Origin: Talinum fruticosum
Taxonomy: Eukaryota > Streptophyta > Magnoliopsida > Caryophyllales > Talinaceae
NCBI GenBank assembly: GCA_021018815.1
Contig: JAITYX010000003.1
Coordinates: 12,915,501-12,979,500 of the forward strand
Reading direction: 5' to 3'
Length of the DNA: 64,000 bases
The position numbers were made by a program, and so were the translations under genes. The stretch's first letter is position 1; every line of letters starts with the position of its first letter. The notes beneath the pieces are model-generated. The model saw only the letters and a program-made list of their open reading frames with translations. It had not been told where the DNA came from and searched no databases. Shown in pieces: positions 11,588 to 23,129 of this stretch.

Positions 11588-12716
11588 TCGGATCCTTAAA
11601 ACCGCTCAAGATCCTTCTTATCACCAACATTTCTCCTTCATCCGCCTCTTCTACCACTTCCTCTACCTCATCTAGCAAGAGTAGCTCCTTCTCGGTTTCA
11701 TGCTCATCCATCAAGGGTTCTTGGTATTCAACCAAAGCCATCACCCTACGGTTTGGACATTCCGCGGCAATATGTCCAAAACCATGGCATTTAAAACACC
11801 TTCTCGGGTCACTTGGAGTTGGCAAAGCTTTGGGTGGGTTTGGAGGTTGGATGGGTTGTTTTGTGGGGTTTGGAGTTGTTTGAGGAAGGGGTTGGGGACT
11901 CCCCTTGTAGAAGGGTTGGCTTCTTTGAGAGGGAAAAGTTTTAGGCACTTCCTTTTTGGCAAACCGATTTTTCTTTTGTTGCTCCACCTTGTGTGCCAAG
12001 TGACACACCTCATCAAATGTGGTAAAATGTTGTAGCTCCACAATTTGAGCATACTTAGCATCCAAACCGCCTAAGTACCTCACAATTGTTTGGTCCTCAT
12101 TTTCTTGCAAATCACATTTGATCAACAATTTCTCAAACTCTCTAGTGTATTCTTCTACACTCATATTACCTTGTTGAAGAGTATAGAGTTGGAGAAAGCT
12201 ATCTTGGACATAAGTAGGTGGTAGAAAACGAGCTTTGAGCTTAGCTCTCATTTTCTCCCAACTTTTGATTTTAGGCTTTTTGTCCCTTACTCGTTTGTGC
12301 TTCAAATTTTCCCACCAAGTGGAAGCAAAGCCTCTAAGCTTGAGTGCAACAAGCTTCACCTTCTTCTCGTTTGGTACCTCCTTGTAATCAAAAATTCTTT
12401 CCACGGTCCTCATCCAATCAAGGAACTCATCCGGATGCAATCTCCCTTCAAATTCGGAATCTCAACTTTGAAGTCTTGGTAGTGTGATTTGGACCGCCTA
12501 GAACTTCTTCTTGATTGCCTTTCACTATCCGTGGAGGCAAAAGGATTGCTCTCCTCATCATCTTCATGTAGGCTAGGATTAGAGCGATATAGGAGGTGAT
12601 TCACTCCTTAGCTGGTCACGCTTAGCCTTCATGTCACGTCCTAGCTGCTTGCGGAGGTACTCATTCTCCTTCATTAACATTTCAAACCTCTCTTCCAAAG
12701 TCATGCTTGCACTCAT
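11514..12716 (-). pseudogene. Element A gag, frameshifted
   Basis: Start ATG is at 12716. The N-terminus (MTLEERFEMLMKENEYLRKQ) is a predicted coiled coil, followed by a serine/arginine-rich patch and the Retrotrans_gag domain (FLDWMRTVERIF, ASTWWENL, EEYTREFEKLL). A CX2CX4HX4C zinc knuckle, CFKCHGFGHIAAEC, lies at 11757-11798. Compared with copy B, one base is gained near 12585, one lost near 12462 and one gained near 11555. The 308-codon stretch 12440-11514 is still open. This is the nucleocapsid/capsid precursor of a Ty3/gypsy-derived element. Confidence 0.9.
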
Positions 12717-12806
12717 GGCTGGGAAGTTTTTGTGGCTGGCAATTATTTTTTTTTTTGATTTTTGATTTTTGTGGGAATGAACACAATCACCCTAGGTTCA
12801 GAACTT

Positions 12807-12818
12807 GCTCTGATACCA
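12807..12818 (-). other. Primer-binding site of element A
   Basis: The minus strand reads TGGTATCAGAGC, complementary to the 3' end of plant initiator-Met tRNA, four bases inside the 5' LTR. Confidence 0.9.
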
Positions 12819-12822
12819 AAAA

Positions 12823-14103
12823 TGATGTGTAGTGGCGGAAGCAAAGAAAAAGAAGAGAAAACCGCAAGAAGCACAACCGGCCGAATGCAGCCTGCGTGCG
12901 CAATCTTGGCAGATTGGGGAAATGGAGGGGCAAAGGTTCTTGGATTTAGCTAAAAATTGGTGGGAAGGAAGGTAACAGATGAAGGTTGATTGTGGTAAAA
13001 TTTGGGAAATTTTGGAGTTGGGGAATACCTTGATCTGCACGCCTGAAATGAGCAGCACTGGACTGGATGTTCAGGCTGACACCTTCTGTTTGGATCAAGG
13101 GTGAAAGACGGAGGGTTTCTTGGATGGAGCTGAAAATTGGAGGAATGGTAGTAGATGGACTGGAAGGATTGTGGTTAAAATTTGGAGTGAAATGGCTGGG
13201 TAGATTGTGAGATATGAGGCGGCAAAGTGAAGGGATAGAACCTTGACTCGGGCTCGGATACAGCAACACCACCGAGTGAATCAAGGGGCGCTCCTAAGTG
13301 GTCCGGATACAGCAACACCACCGGGACTCAAGAGACTCAAAGAACACCACCGTGATGCCAAGCACGGATACAGCTTTGAGGATTCAAAAACGAGCAATCC
13401 AGCTCAAGAGTTTAAACTCAAATATATTCATCAAAGGTGTATTACAATGAAGCAAATGAGCTGAATTTATAATGCCTTGCTTTGGCATTTACATAACCGA
13501 ATGCAAGCTGAAAGCATAACAGAATTCAAGCTGAAAATAATGCAAAAACAAAATGCTAACTAACAATATTCCTTTCCCTCCCTCCAAGCCAAGCTAGGGT
13601 GAATTCTAGCCAAGTATTCCAAAATTGGGAACATGTGGCTATGGCTTGTTTTCCCCTTCTCCAAGCTCCTTGATTCTTGATGCTTCTAGAATGCTTTTGT
13701 CATCATCTTCCTTTGTTGTCCATCATTCGGCTAAGGTCTCCCCTTAGTAAATATGGACCAACCATAATAAGCACCAACTTATTTATGTACCTTGAGCATA
13801 ACATAGCAACATTTCCGGCCTTGACTAGAACAAACCTTCTTGCTTGACCATGGAGATTTTAGGTGGCTACTTTCACTAACCTTCTCAACTAAATTGGTAA
13901 TTACTTATTTATGAACAAAATCATAAGAACTTAATAATCCGGACTCATCATCCTCCGGGATCCATTAGCATCATGCGCTTGTTCTTTGAGCTTTTCCCTT
14001 GGTCATAAAATAAGCAAACATTTTCGGTTGACCATTAAGCAAACAAAGCTTCTCAACATGAATATTATTCAGCTCAAAACAGAAGGCTGCCCACTCTCCA
14101 TCA
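12823..14103 (-). repeat. 5' LTR of element A
   Basis: 1281 bp, the same length as its partner. Its outer end faces the 5' LTR of B across only 50 bp, forming an inverted LTR pair. Confidence 0.95.
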
Positions 14104-14153
14104 TTAACATCTTTCCGAGTTATAAGCTCTTGTAATCAGTCACAAACACTTAT

Positions 14154-15415
14154 TGATGGAGAGTGGACAGCATTGCAATTTGACCTCAAAGATGTTCATA
14201 TTGAGAAGCTTTGTATGTCTAAGGTTCCACCAAAAATACTTGATTATTTCATGATTAAGGGGAAAAGCTTGCAATTCAACCAAATGGTGCTCATGGAACC
14301 CGGAGGGTGACAAGTCCAAAACTTTGAGTTTTTATGTTTTGGTTCATAAATAATTGGTTATTAATTTAGCCAAGAAGGATAGTTGTAGTTAGCCACCCAA
14401 AAACCTCCAAGGTAAAGCAAGTGTGCGTGGTCAAGTCAAACCAAGGAACATTGCCATTTTATGCTCTTAAGTACATAAATAAGATGATGCTTGAATGTGG
14501 GCGGTCCATATTTACATGGGGTGAAGCCTAGCCGGTTATGAAGCAACAAGGAAAAAGGATGACAAGGCATTCTAGAAGCATCAAAGAATCAAGAAGCTTG
14601 AAGAAGGGGAAAACAAGCAAGGCCACATGTTCCCAATTTTGCAATACTTGGCTAAGATTTACTCTAGCCTAACTTGGAGGAGGGGAAAGAATCTAATTAG
14701 TTTTATTATCAATTTTGCATTATTTTCAGCTTAGTGTTCGGTTATGTAAAATGCCAACATGAGGCATTATAAATTCAGCTCCTAAACTCCATGTAAGGAC
14801 ACTTTTTGATGAATATATTTGAGTTAACACTCTTGAGCTGGATTGCTCGTTTTGAATCCTCAAAGCTGTATCCGTGCTTGGCCTCACGGTGGTGTCCTTT
14901 GAGTCTCTTAAGTCCCGGTGGTGTTGCTGTATCCGGATCGCTTAGGAGTGGCCCTTGGTTCACTCGGTGGTGTTGCTGTATCCAAGCCGAACCTTGGTAC
15001 TATCCCTCACTTTGCCAGCCCATAACTCACAAACTACTCAGCCATTTTTCTCCAAATTTTAACCACCTTCTTTCCAGTCCATCTACTTCCATTCCTCCAA
15101 ATTTCAGCCGCATCCAAGTAACCTTCCATCCTCTACATTAAAACCAAACAAAGAGTGTCATTCTGCTCATCCAGCCGGTTACATCAACTTCTGGCTATTT
15201 GTTCAGGACGTTCCCCTTATCCAAAATTCACGAAACTTTGTCACAACCTTCCTTTACCAGTTACCTACCTCCCCACCAAATTTCAGCCAAAACCAAGCAC
15301 GTTTACCCATCCTTTCACCCGATCTCCCAAGATCGTGCAATCGGACCCTATTCCGCCCTGGCTGCACTTCTTGCGATTTTTCCCATTTGTTTTGCTTCCG
15401 CCTCACTACACATCA
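14154..15415 (+). repeat. 5' LTR of element B
   Basis: 1262 bp, starting TGATGGAGAGTGG and ending CACTACACATCA. TATA-like TATAAAT lies at 14768-14774. The GGTGGTGT...GTATCC motif is repeated three times around 14870-15000. Confidence 0.95.
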
Positions 15416-15419
15416 ACTT

Positions 15420-15431
15420 TGGTATCAGAGC
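15420..15431 (+). other. Primer-binding site of element B
   Basis: TGGTATCAGAGC lies four bases after the 5' LTR end. It fixes the element's plus orientation. Confidence 0.9.
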
Positions 15432-15523
15432 AAGTTCTGAACCTTGGGTGATTGTATTCATTTCCACAAAAATCAAAAACACCAAAAAAAAAAAAAACAG
15501 CCAGCCAACAACAATTCCTAGCC

Positions 15524-17962
15524 ATGAGTGGGAGTATGACTTTGGAAGAACGATTTGAAATGCTTATGAAGGAGAATGAGTATCTCCGAAAACAACTTGG
15601 GCGTGAAATGAAGGCTAAGCGTGACCAGCTAAGGAGTGAGTCACCTCCTAATCGATCTAATCCTAGCCTACATGAAGATGATGAGGAGAGCAACCCTTTT
15701 GCATCCACGGATAGTGAAAGGCAATCAAGAAGGAGCTCTAGGCGTTCCAAATCACACTACCAAGATTTCAAAGTTGAGATTCCGGAATTTGAAGGAAGAT
15801 TGCATCCGGATGAATTTCTTGATTGGTTGAGGACCGTTGAACGAATTTTTGATTACAAAGAGGTGCCAAACGAAAAGAAGGTTAAGCTTGTTGCACTCAA
15901 GCTTAGGGGATTTGATGTGTAGTGGGAGCGGAAGCAAAAGAAGAAGGAAAAGCCCAAGAAAATGCAACCGGACAGAATAGGGTCTGCAGGTGCGGGTCTG
16001 GGGAAAAGGGTGAAAGGAGGGTCAAATGTTCTTGGTTTTGGCTAAAAATTTGAGGGAAGGTTATCTGGGATGTTAGGAAGAGCTGGTAAAAATATGGGAA
16101 GCATCCAAGGTCGGGATCACCTTGAACCAAAGCCAAACAGAAAGTCACGCTGGGCGGCTGTCCAGGATGAGGTCCTTTGTTTGTTTTTGGTGCCGAGGAT
16201 GGGATACTTCTTGGATTGAGCTAAAATTTGGTGGAACTGGACTCAACCCGTGTAGGATGGTGTGGGTGAAATTTGGGGACGAAAGGATTTGTGGATTGGG
16301 AGATATGGGTTGATGAAGTCGCTGGATAGTTCCTGGGTTCTGGCCTGGATACTGAAACACCACCAAGCTGAACCGAGGGGCACCTTGCAATCTATCTCGG
16401 ATACAGAAACACCACCGGGGATTGTAAGGACTCAAAGGACACCACCAAGCTTGCCAAGGCTCGGATACAGCAATGAGAATTCAAGGGGTTGAGAAATCCA
16501 TCTCAAAAGAGCAAAGCTCAAATTCATATATTCATCAAGTCTTCTTTTTACATAGCTAAGCTAGCTGAATTTATAATGCCTCATAATGGCATTTACAAAG
16601 CTGAAAACAAAGCTGAAAATAAAGTAAAAAGATAATAAAACTAACAAGATTCTTTCCCCTCCTCCAAGTTAAGCTAGAGTGAATTCTAGCCAAGTATTTC
16701 AAAATTGGGAACATGTGGTTGTGGCTTGGTTTCCCCTTTCCCAAGCTTTTCAATCCTTGATGCTTCTAGGCCTCCTTGTCATCCTTTCCTTGTTGCGCTA
16801 TTCCCGGCCAAGGTCTCTTCACATGTAAATATGGACCGACCATATTTAAGCACCATTTTATTTATGTACTTAAAAGCATTAAAATGGCAATGCTCCACGG
16901 TTTAACTTGACTGATTTCACCTTGCGCTAACATGGAGGATTTGTGATGGCTAGCTTTGGCTAGCTTTGATTCTGATTTCCTAACCTTCTTGGCTCTTTGG
17001 ACAAGCTTTTATTTATGAACATATAGTCATGAAGATCAACATCATTGCTTTGCATCCTCCGGGATAAAAAATGATCAAAACAAATTCAAGTAATTTTGGT
17101 TGATTCCTGGGTATGCTTGACCCTTCAAAATGATTAGCTTTCAGCTCAAAGACAAAGGTGGTCCACTTTCCATCAGGATTTGCCTCAACTTGGTGGGAAA
17201 ATTTGAAGCACAAACGTGTGAGAGACAAAAAGCCTAAAATCAAAAGTTGGGAGAAAATGAGAGCCAAGCTCAAGGCCCGTTTTCTACCACCAACCTATGT
17301 CCAAGATAGTTTTCTCCAACTCTATACTCTTCAACAAGGCAATATGAGTGTAGAAGAATACACTAGAGAGTTTGAGAAGTTGTTGATCAAGTGTGATTTA
17401 CAAGAGAATGAGGACCAAATAATTGTGAGATACTTAGGCGGATTGGATACTAAGTATGCACAAATTATAGAGTTACAACATTTTACCACATTTGATGAGG
17501 TGTGTCTCTTAGCACACAAGGTGGAGCAACAAAAGAAGAATCGGCTTGTCAAAAAGAAGTGCAAAAACTTTTCCCTCTCAAAGAAGCCAACCCTTCTACA
17601 AGGGAAGTCCCCAACCTTCACCACAAACAATCCCAAATCCCACAAAACAGCCCATACCCATCCAAACCCCAAATCCGCCTAATCCAATGCCAAAAACAAA
17701 TGACCCGAGGAGATGCTTCAAGTGTCATGGTTTTGGACACATTGCTTCGGAGTGTCGCAACCGAAGGGTGATTACTTTGGTTGAGAACCAAGAGCCTTTA
17801 ATGGAAGAGAGTGAAACCGAAAAGGAATTACTCTTACTTGATGAGATGGAAGAAGTGGTTGAGAAGGCGGATGAAGGAGAATTACTTGTGCTAAGGAGGA
17901 CCTTGAGCGGTTTCAAGGATCCAAGTGAGGAGCAACGTGAGACTATTTTTCACACAAGGGGC
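15524..17962 (+). pseudogene. Element B gag, interrupted by solo LTR N
   Basis: Start ATG is at 15524. The first exon-like part, 15524-15912, is open: coiled-coil N-terminus, Ser/Arg patch and the beginning of the Retrotrans_gag domain. Solo LTR N then splits it exactly at a GGATT duplication. Gag resumes at 17181 (ASTWWENLKHKR) and runs to a frameshift near 17560. The zinc knuckle CFKCHGFGHIASEC lies around 17716-17757, and an acidic region (ETEKELLLLDEMEE) follows. Without N and the shift it matches element A gag closely. Confidence 0.9.
15913..17175 (-). mobile_element. Solo LTR N inside element B gag
   Basis: 1263 bp with perfect target duplication GGATT (15908-15912 and 17176-17180). 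It is somewhat diverged from the A/B LTRs (starts TGATGTGTAGTGGGAGCGG). It is the innermost layer here: N in B, B in C, C in H. Confidence 0.95.
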
Positions 17963-17964
17963 AC

Positions 17965-19168
17965 AGAGTGCTAGACAAAGTTTGTTCCATCATTATTGAT
18001 GGTGGAAGTTGTACCAACGTAGCTGCCTCCATGATGGTAGACAAGCTTCGATTCCATGCTTCGGTCCACCCCCATCCTTACAATGTGCAATGGCTCAACC
18101 AAGGTAAAGGACTCCAAGTTAATTCTCGTTGTCTTCTTTCATTTAGTATTGGTAAGCACTATCATGATGAGTTGTGGTGTGATGTAATTCCTATGGATGC
18201 TTGCCATATATTACTTGGGAGACCTTGGCTATATGACTGAAGGGTGATACATGATGGTTTCAAGAACACCTACACCTTCACCAAGAATGGAAAGAAAATC
18301 ACATTAGCTCCCTTGCCTCCTAGCCAATATAAACCGAAGCCACAACACTCTACACCCCAAAATGATCTATTGCTTGCACTTGGGGGACCTCTCTTCAAGG
18401 ATAAGCAGCAAGAGTTTTTGCCTAACCAAACACAAACCCTCCCATCTGCCCATAAAATCAAGAACCCTCCATAAAATTCCCAGACCTCTCACCACGACTC
18501 CACAAGCCAAAATTGTCCTTGGCCCTCTACATAAAATTCCTTTTCATTTACCACCACAAAGACATTCCCCAATCCAAAAATCCCTATCCCGAGAGCCATT
18601 TTTTTACCCGGACAGAATGTGATTTGAAGCCCAATGGTGATAAATTGTGGGTAGCCGACCGAGGAGAGAAACAAGAAAATCCATGGGCGGAATTGATGCC
18701 AAGGGAAGGTAACACCCTCTTCATGGGTATTCAGCTATGGAGTTCACGTTGTGTTATACCCGAAAATTTTGCCCAAAGCAAACACAATGAAGGATTGATA
18801 GTTCTTGACTACATTATGTCACGGATATGTCCTTTATGCCCGGACATGGAACATGGAGTTATAAAGTGTGTTGTGCCAAATCTGATGGTACCAAAGGAAG
18901 TTGTTTATCTTCCTAAATGCATGCGGTTTGATGTGCCTTTTGATGAACTAGTTGTTGGCCAAGATAGCCCCTACACTCGTGAGCATGCTAGTGGAGCATC
19001 CGGACTGGCTGAATGTCCATAACCTGCCCATACAAACCGGCTGCCTAGGCATGGAAGGACATTTCATTCTTGTTCCCAACATAAGCTCAAACATGATTAA
19101 ATTTTTTTCACCCCAGGAGCTTGTTACTTGTGCGAATTTGAGGACAAATTCTCTCCTACAAGGGAGAC
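17965..19168 (+). pseudogene. Element B protease plus two-module tail
   Basis: The aspartic protease motif IIIDGGSCTN lies near 17990 and HILLGRPWLY near 18215. A premature TGA near 18238 replaces the Arg codon of the DRRV motif. The frame continues past it with a proline-rich linker. The tail begins near WVADRGEKQENPWAE (18648) and contains two modules, a long one at about 18693-18830 and a short one at about 18879-18990, with a frameshift in the second. The last codons (CANLRTNSL) run through the polypurine tract into the 3' LTR. Confidence 0.8.
19157..19168 (+). other. Polypurine tract of element B
   Basis: CTACAAGGGAGAC lies before TGATGG. It is slightly degraded compared with ACAAGGGGAGAA in A, J and K. 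Confidence 0.8.
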
Positions 19169-20433
19169 TGATGGAGAGTGGAGAGCATTGCAATTTGACC
19201 TCAAAGATGTTCATATTGAGAAGCTTTGTATGTCTAAGGTTCCACCAAAAATACTTGATTATTTCATGATTAAGGGGAAAAGCTTGCAATTCAACCAAAT
19301 GGTGCTCATGGAACTCGGAGGGTGACAAGTCCAAAACTTTGAGTTTTTATGTTTTGGTTCATAAATAATTGGTTATTAATTTAGCCAAGAAGGATAGTTG
19401 TAGTTAGCCACCCAAAAACCTCCAAGGTAAAGCAAGTGTGCGTGGTCAAGTCAAACCAAGGAACATTGCCATTTTATGCTCTTAAGTACATAAATAAGAT
19501 GATGCTTGAATGTGGGTGGTCCATATTTACATGGGGTGAAGCCTAGCCGGTTATGAAGCAACAAGGAAAAAGGATGACAAGGCATTCTAGAAGCATCAAA
19601 GAATCAAGAAGCTTGAAGAAGGGGAAAACAAGCAAGGTCACATGTTCCCAATTTTGTAATACTTGGCTAGGATTTACTCTAGCCTAACTTGGAGGAGGGG
19701 AAAGAATCTAATTAGTTTTATTATCAATTTTGCATTATTTTCAGCTTAGTGTTCGGTTATGTAAAATGCCAACATGAGGCATTATAAATTCAGCTCCTAA
19801 ACTCCATGTAAGGACACTTTTTGATGAATATATTTGAGTTAACACTCTTGAGCTGGATTGCTCGTTTTTGAATCCTCAAAGCTGTATCCGTGCTTGGCCT
19901 CACGGTGGTGTCCTTTGAGTCTCTTAAGTCCCGGTGGTGTTGCTGTATCCGGATCGCTTAGGAGTGGCCCTTGGTTCACTCGGTGGTGTTGCTTGTATCC
20001 GAGCCGAACCTTGGTACTATCCCTCACTTTGCCAGCCCATAACTCACAAACTACTCAGCCATTTTTCTCCAAATTTTAACCACCTTCTTTCCAGTCCATC
20101 TACTTCCATTCCTCCAAATTTCAGCCGCATCCAAGAAACCTTCCATCCTCTACATTAAAACCAAACAAAGAGTGTCATTCTGCTCATCCAGCCGGTTACA
20201 TCAACTTCTGGCTATTTGTTCAGGACGTTCCCCTTATCCAAAATTCACAAAACTTGGTCACAACCTTCCTTTACCAGTTACCTACCTCCCCACCAAATTT
20301 CAGCCAAAACCAAGCACGTTTACCCATCCTTTCACCCGATCTCCCAAGACTGTGCAATCGGACCCTATTCTACCCATGTTGCACTTCTTGCGATTTTTCC
20401 CATTTGTTTTTGCTTCCGCCTCACTACACATCA
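19169..20433 (+). repeat. 3' LTR of element B
   Basis: 1265 bp. By eye it differs from the 5' LTR at roughly 12-15 sites, about 1%, so insertion age is similar to that of A. Confidence 0.95.
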
Positions 20434-20841
20434 CTTATTCTCACTTTCTGAGTAAGGTCCCTTGACTGAGCTGTGAGGGTTAACTTAGCTCGGTTGTCCC
20501 TAACTGTAAAGGTTATCTTAGTTAGGAAGTATTAGATCGAATATGGGAACTTCGAGTCTAGGAAAATCTTGTAAGGAATTGTCTAAGGGAGCAATTCTTT
20601 GAGTCTTTCTACTGTATTTTGTGGATTCAAAATAATGAATTTGGTGCTTGGATTAGCGCTGACCGTGGTTTTCTGCCCCAGGAGGGTTTCCACGTATTTT
20701 ACGAGGTAACACTTTTACGAGTCCAATCTAGACTCGGACTTGTTTCAAAGTTAGTTTTAGAATTTAATCTTCCTCAAATTTCCTCATCACCCTATTCCCC
20801 CTTCTAGGGTGACCTAGTCTCTCCAAGAGCAAACCTTCAAT

Positions 20842-20855
20842 TAGTATCCGAGCCT
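20842..20855 (+). other. Primer-binding site of Sirevirus C
   Basis: TAGTATCCGAGCC directly follows the LTR end. Copy P has TGGTATCGAGCC at the same place, which is the Met-tRNA-type site with substitutions. Confidence 0.75.
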
Positions 20856-20899
20856 AGCCTTTCGGAAAGGATCTAACCATCCAAAGGTCTAAAGATCAA

Positions 20900-22443
20900 A
20901 TGGCTCGGAACAATGGAGAGTTCAATAAAGGAAGGTCTTCCAAGCAAACTACCAAAGTTCAAAGGATCTAACTTCGTACATTGGAAGAAGCTCATGGAAT
21001 GTTTTCTGCTTGGATCACGATGAAGATGTCCGGAACATCATACAAGTAGGCAAGTACATTCCAATGAAGATGGAAGAAACAAGACTCGTGACTAAAACAA
21101 AGCCCGAGTACACTATCGAAGAAGCAGAGAAGTTCGAAAGAACTCGAAGGCGATGAACATTATGATGTGAACCATCGGCTCGGAAGAATACAACCGAGTG
21201 TCGGCCGTGACACAACCAAAGAAGTGTGGGACACGCTTGTCAACACTTATGAAGGCACAAGCCAAGTCAAATAAGTGAAGATAAGCCAATATCTTCACAA
21301 GTACGAACTGTTCAAGATGGAGCCGAGAGAGAACATCGCTCGGATGTTCATCCGCTTCACCGAGATTACTAACAATCTCAAATCTCTGGGTAGAAAGATT
21401 TTCCATGAGGAAATGTGCAGAAAGATACTCGAAGTCTACTCAAGAGAAGATGGGGTCCTAAGGTGACATCCATCGAAGAGGCTCATAACTCTGTCCGCAT
21501 CGAAGCTAGATGAACTCATAGGAAGCTACTCACCCATGAGATCTACCCGGAAGAAGAGGATGCAAAGGTCGGCACTAAAAAGAACATCGCACCGAAGGCC
21601 TAAAAAACAGAGAAGCAAATCTAAGTTCCTCTAACTCGGAAGAGGATCCCATGGCACTTATCGCCAAAGGCTTCAAAAGAATGATGAAGCACAAGAGATG
21701 GGATAAGAAGCCAAGAGAAGAGTTCTATAAGAAAGATAAGAAGGATACAATAGGTAAACATTCTTCCCCTTCAAAGTTATCTTTAACTAAGAACTCCGTC
21801 TGTTTTGAATGTGGCAGCAAGGAACACATAGTCAAAGACTGTCCTAGGAGAAAGAGGGACAGAAAGAAGAAAAAGGTTATGATGGCCACTTGGAGTGATG
21901 AAGACTCATCGGAAGATGATGAGGACTCGGATGATTCAAAGTGTCTAATGGCACTCTGAGACTCAAAAGCCGAATCGAGTCGGACTCGAGATCACTCGGG
22001 CAGTGAGGAAACAAATCCTCGGGAGGTAATTGAATACTTCCCAAAGTTTTCCAAAGTTGATTTAACCAAATATATTTATACTTTGGATGAAAAGTCAAAT
22101 TCCGATTCTTCTTAGTTTAAAGAACAGACTTGAGTCCGTTATTTATGAGATCATCTCTTTAAAAAATGAATTAGAAAAACCGATACTTACTCTAAGAGAA
22201 CTCAAGACTAGTGCTCAATCAATTGAGACCGAGTCCGAGTCACTCGTAAGAGAAAATGAGCATCCGAAGCAAGAGCTCAATGAGTCTCAAGAGCTTGTTT
22301 TAAAATTTACTCAAGGTCGGAAAAACCTTGACATGCTCTTAGGGTCTCAATGTGTCTCCTTCAGAAAAGAAGGACTTGGTTTTAACAAAGAAGAGGAATC
22401 TAATTCCTACTCGGAGCTTTTCAAAAGGATTCTAGAACCGTGA
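20900..22443 (+). pseudogene. Sirevirus C gag
   Basis: Start ATG is at 20900 (MARNNGEFNKG). The UBN2-type copia gag motif is readable across frames: YDVNHRLG near 21165, a segment ending GTSQVK near 21270, and KYELFKMEPRENIARMFIRF at about 21299-21360. The zinc knuckle CFECGSKEHIVKDC lies near 21801-21842, followed by the acidic SDEDSSEDDEDSDD stretch and a coiled-coil-like C-terminus (22087-22443) ending in the Sirevirus-like LGSQ...GLGF motif. Several stops and shifts are present. Confidence 0.88.
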
Positions 22444-22734
22444 AGTTTAGGAAGGCTGAGCACGGTCCTATTCATAAGAATGAAAGGAGGACCGAGCCCA
22501 AACCAGCTTACAGGAGAAAACCTTCTCTTCCTGTTTATAAAAGAAAAGAGTTTCAAAAGAAAGAGAAACGAGGCTTAGTTTTCTAAAAGAAAAACTCGAG
22601 AATCGGATCAAACCCAAAGTTATTCAAATCTGGGTTCCCAAGAGTCTTCTTCCTCGAAAAGGACCACGGTAAAGGGAGTTACTAGGTTCGTTAGAGGAAG
22701 TGAGAAAGGTTAGCTTGTTTCTAACATGTAGGTG

Positions 22735-22830
22735 GCTCAAGTAAAGAACAAAAGGGCATTGGTACTGGACAATGGATGCTCATGCCATATGTCGGAGACT
22801 CAAGACTCTTTTCGAGTTAGAAGATTAAAA
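22735..22830 (+). pseudogene. Sirevirus C protease remnant
   Basis: The motif LDNGCSCHMSET (about 22767-22802) corresponds to the copia active site LDSGCSRHMTG. A one-base loss just upstream breaks the preceding tryptophan/tyrosine. Only this core is readable. Confidence 0.7.
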
Positions 22831-23129
22831 GGGAGGAAAAGCCACATTTAGAGATGATAGCAAAGGCAAGATAATTGGGATAGGCAAGATTGGAAAAGAA
22901 ACAATCTGGTCAACCCAAGTATACCTTGTCAAGGGATTAAAGTACAATCTACTCAAGCATCTCTCAAGCTGTGTGACAAAGGTCAAGAGGTAAGATTCAC
23001 TCGGACCAACCGTTATATTTCGATGATACTACCAAGGAGACCAAGCTCTCGGGTAAGAGATCGGGTAACACTTACATTATTCCTCTTTCGACCCAAGTTA
23101 GAATTTATCTTGCTTAAAAGCATCACTAC

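Larger units (their letters stand above)
9253..14103 (-). mobile_element. Element A: gag/protease-only LTR retrotransposon, TGATG family
   Basis: This 4851-bp element has two 1281-bp LTRs (9253-10533 and 12823-14103) and perfect target duplication TTAAC (9248-9252 and 14104-14108). By eye the LTRs differ at about 14 sites (about 1%). The 2289-bp internal region encodes gag, an aspartic protease and an unassigned tail. It has no reverse transcriptase, RNase H or integrase and no space for them. It is therefore non-autonomous and derived from Ty3/gypsy. Gag is broken by at least three small frameshifts. Confidence 0.95.
14154..20433 (+). mobile_element. Element B: gag/protease-only LTR retrotransposon, TGATG family
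   Basis: LTRs are 14154-15415 and 19169-20433, with perfect target duplication CTTAT (14149-14153 and 20434-20438). Internally it carries a Met-type primer site, gag, protease and a two-module tail, with no RT, RNase H or integrase. Solo LTR N (15913-17175) is inserted in gag; without it B is about 5.0 kb. It is inserted in the 5' LTR of Sirevirus C. Confidence 0.95.
8199..20839 (+). repeat. 5' LTR of Sirevirus C, split by elements A and B
   Basis: LTR pieces are 8199-9252, 14104-14153 and 20434-20839, about 1.5 kb when joined. The join follows the 3' LTR (34435-35962) through the bases around each insertion. It contains a TATA box at 9135-9144. The primer site follows its end TTCA. Confidence 0.93.

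Noticed and set aside
11700..12035. Plus-strand 111-codon frame antisense to gag of A
   Set aside because: Shadow of gag; Gly/Trp/Val-rich reverse complement of Pro/Gln codons.
9253..14103. Possibility that A hides a degraded reverse transcriptase
   Set aside because: The 2289-bp internal region is fully accounted for by gag, protease, linker and tail. No YVDD, LPQG or DDE motifs in any frame.
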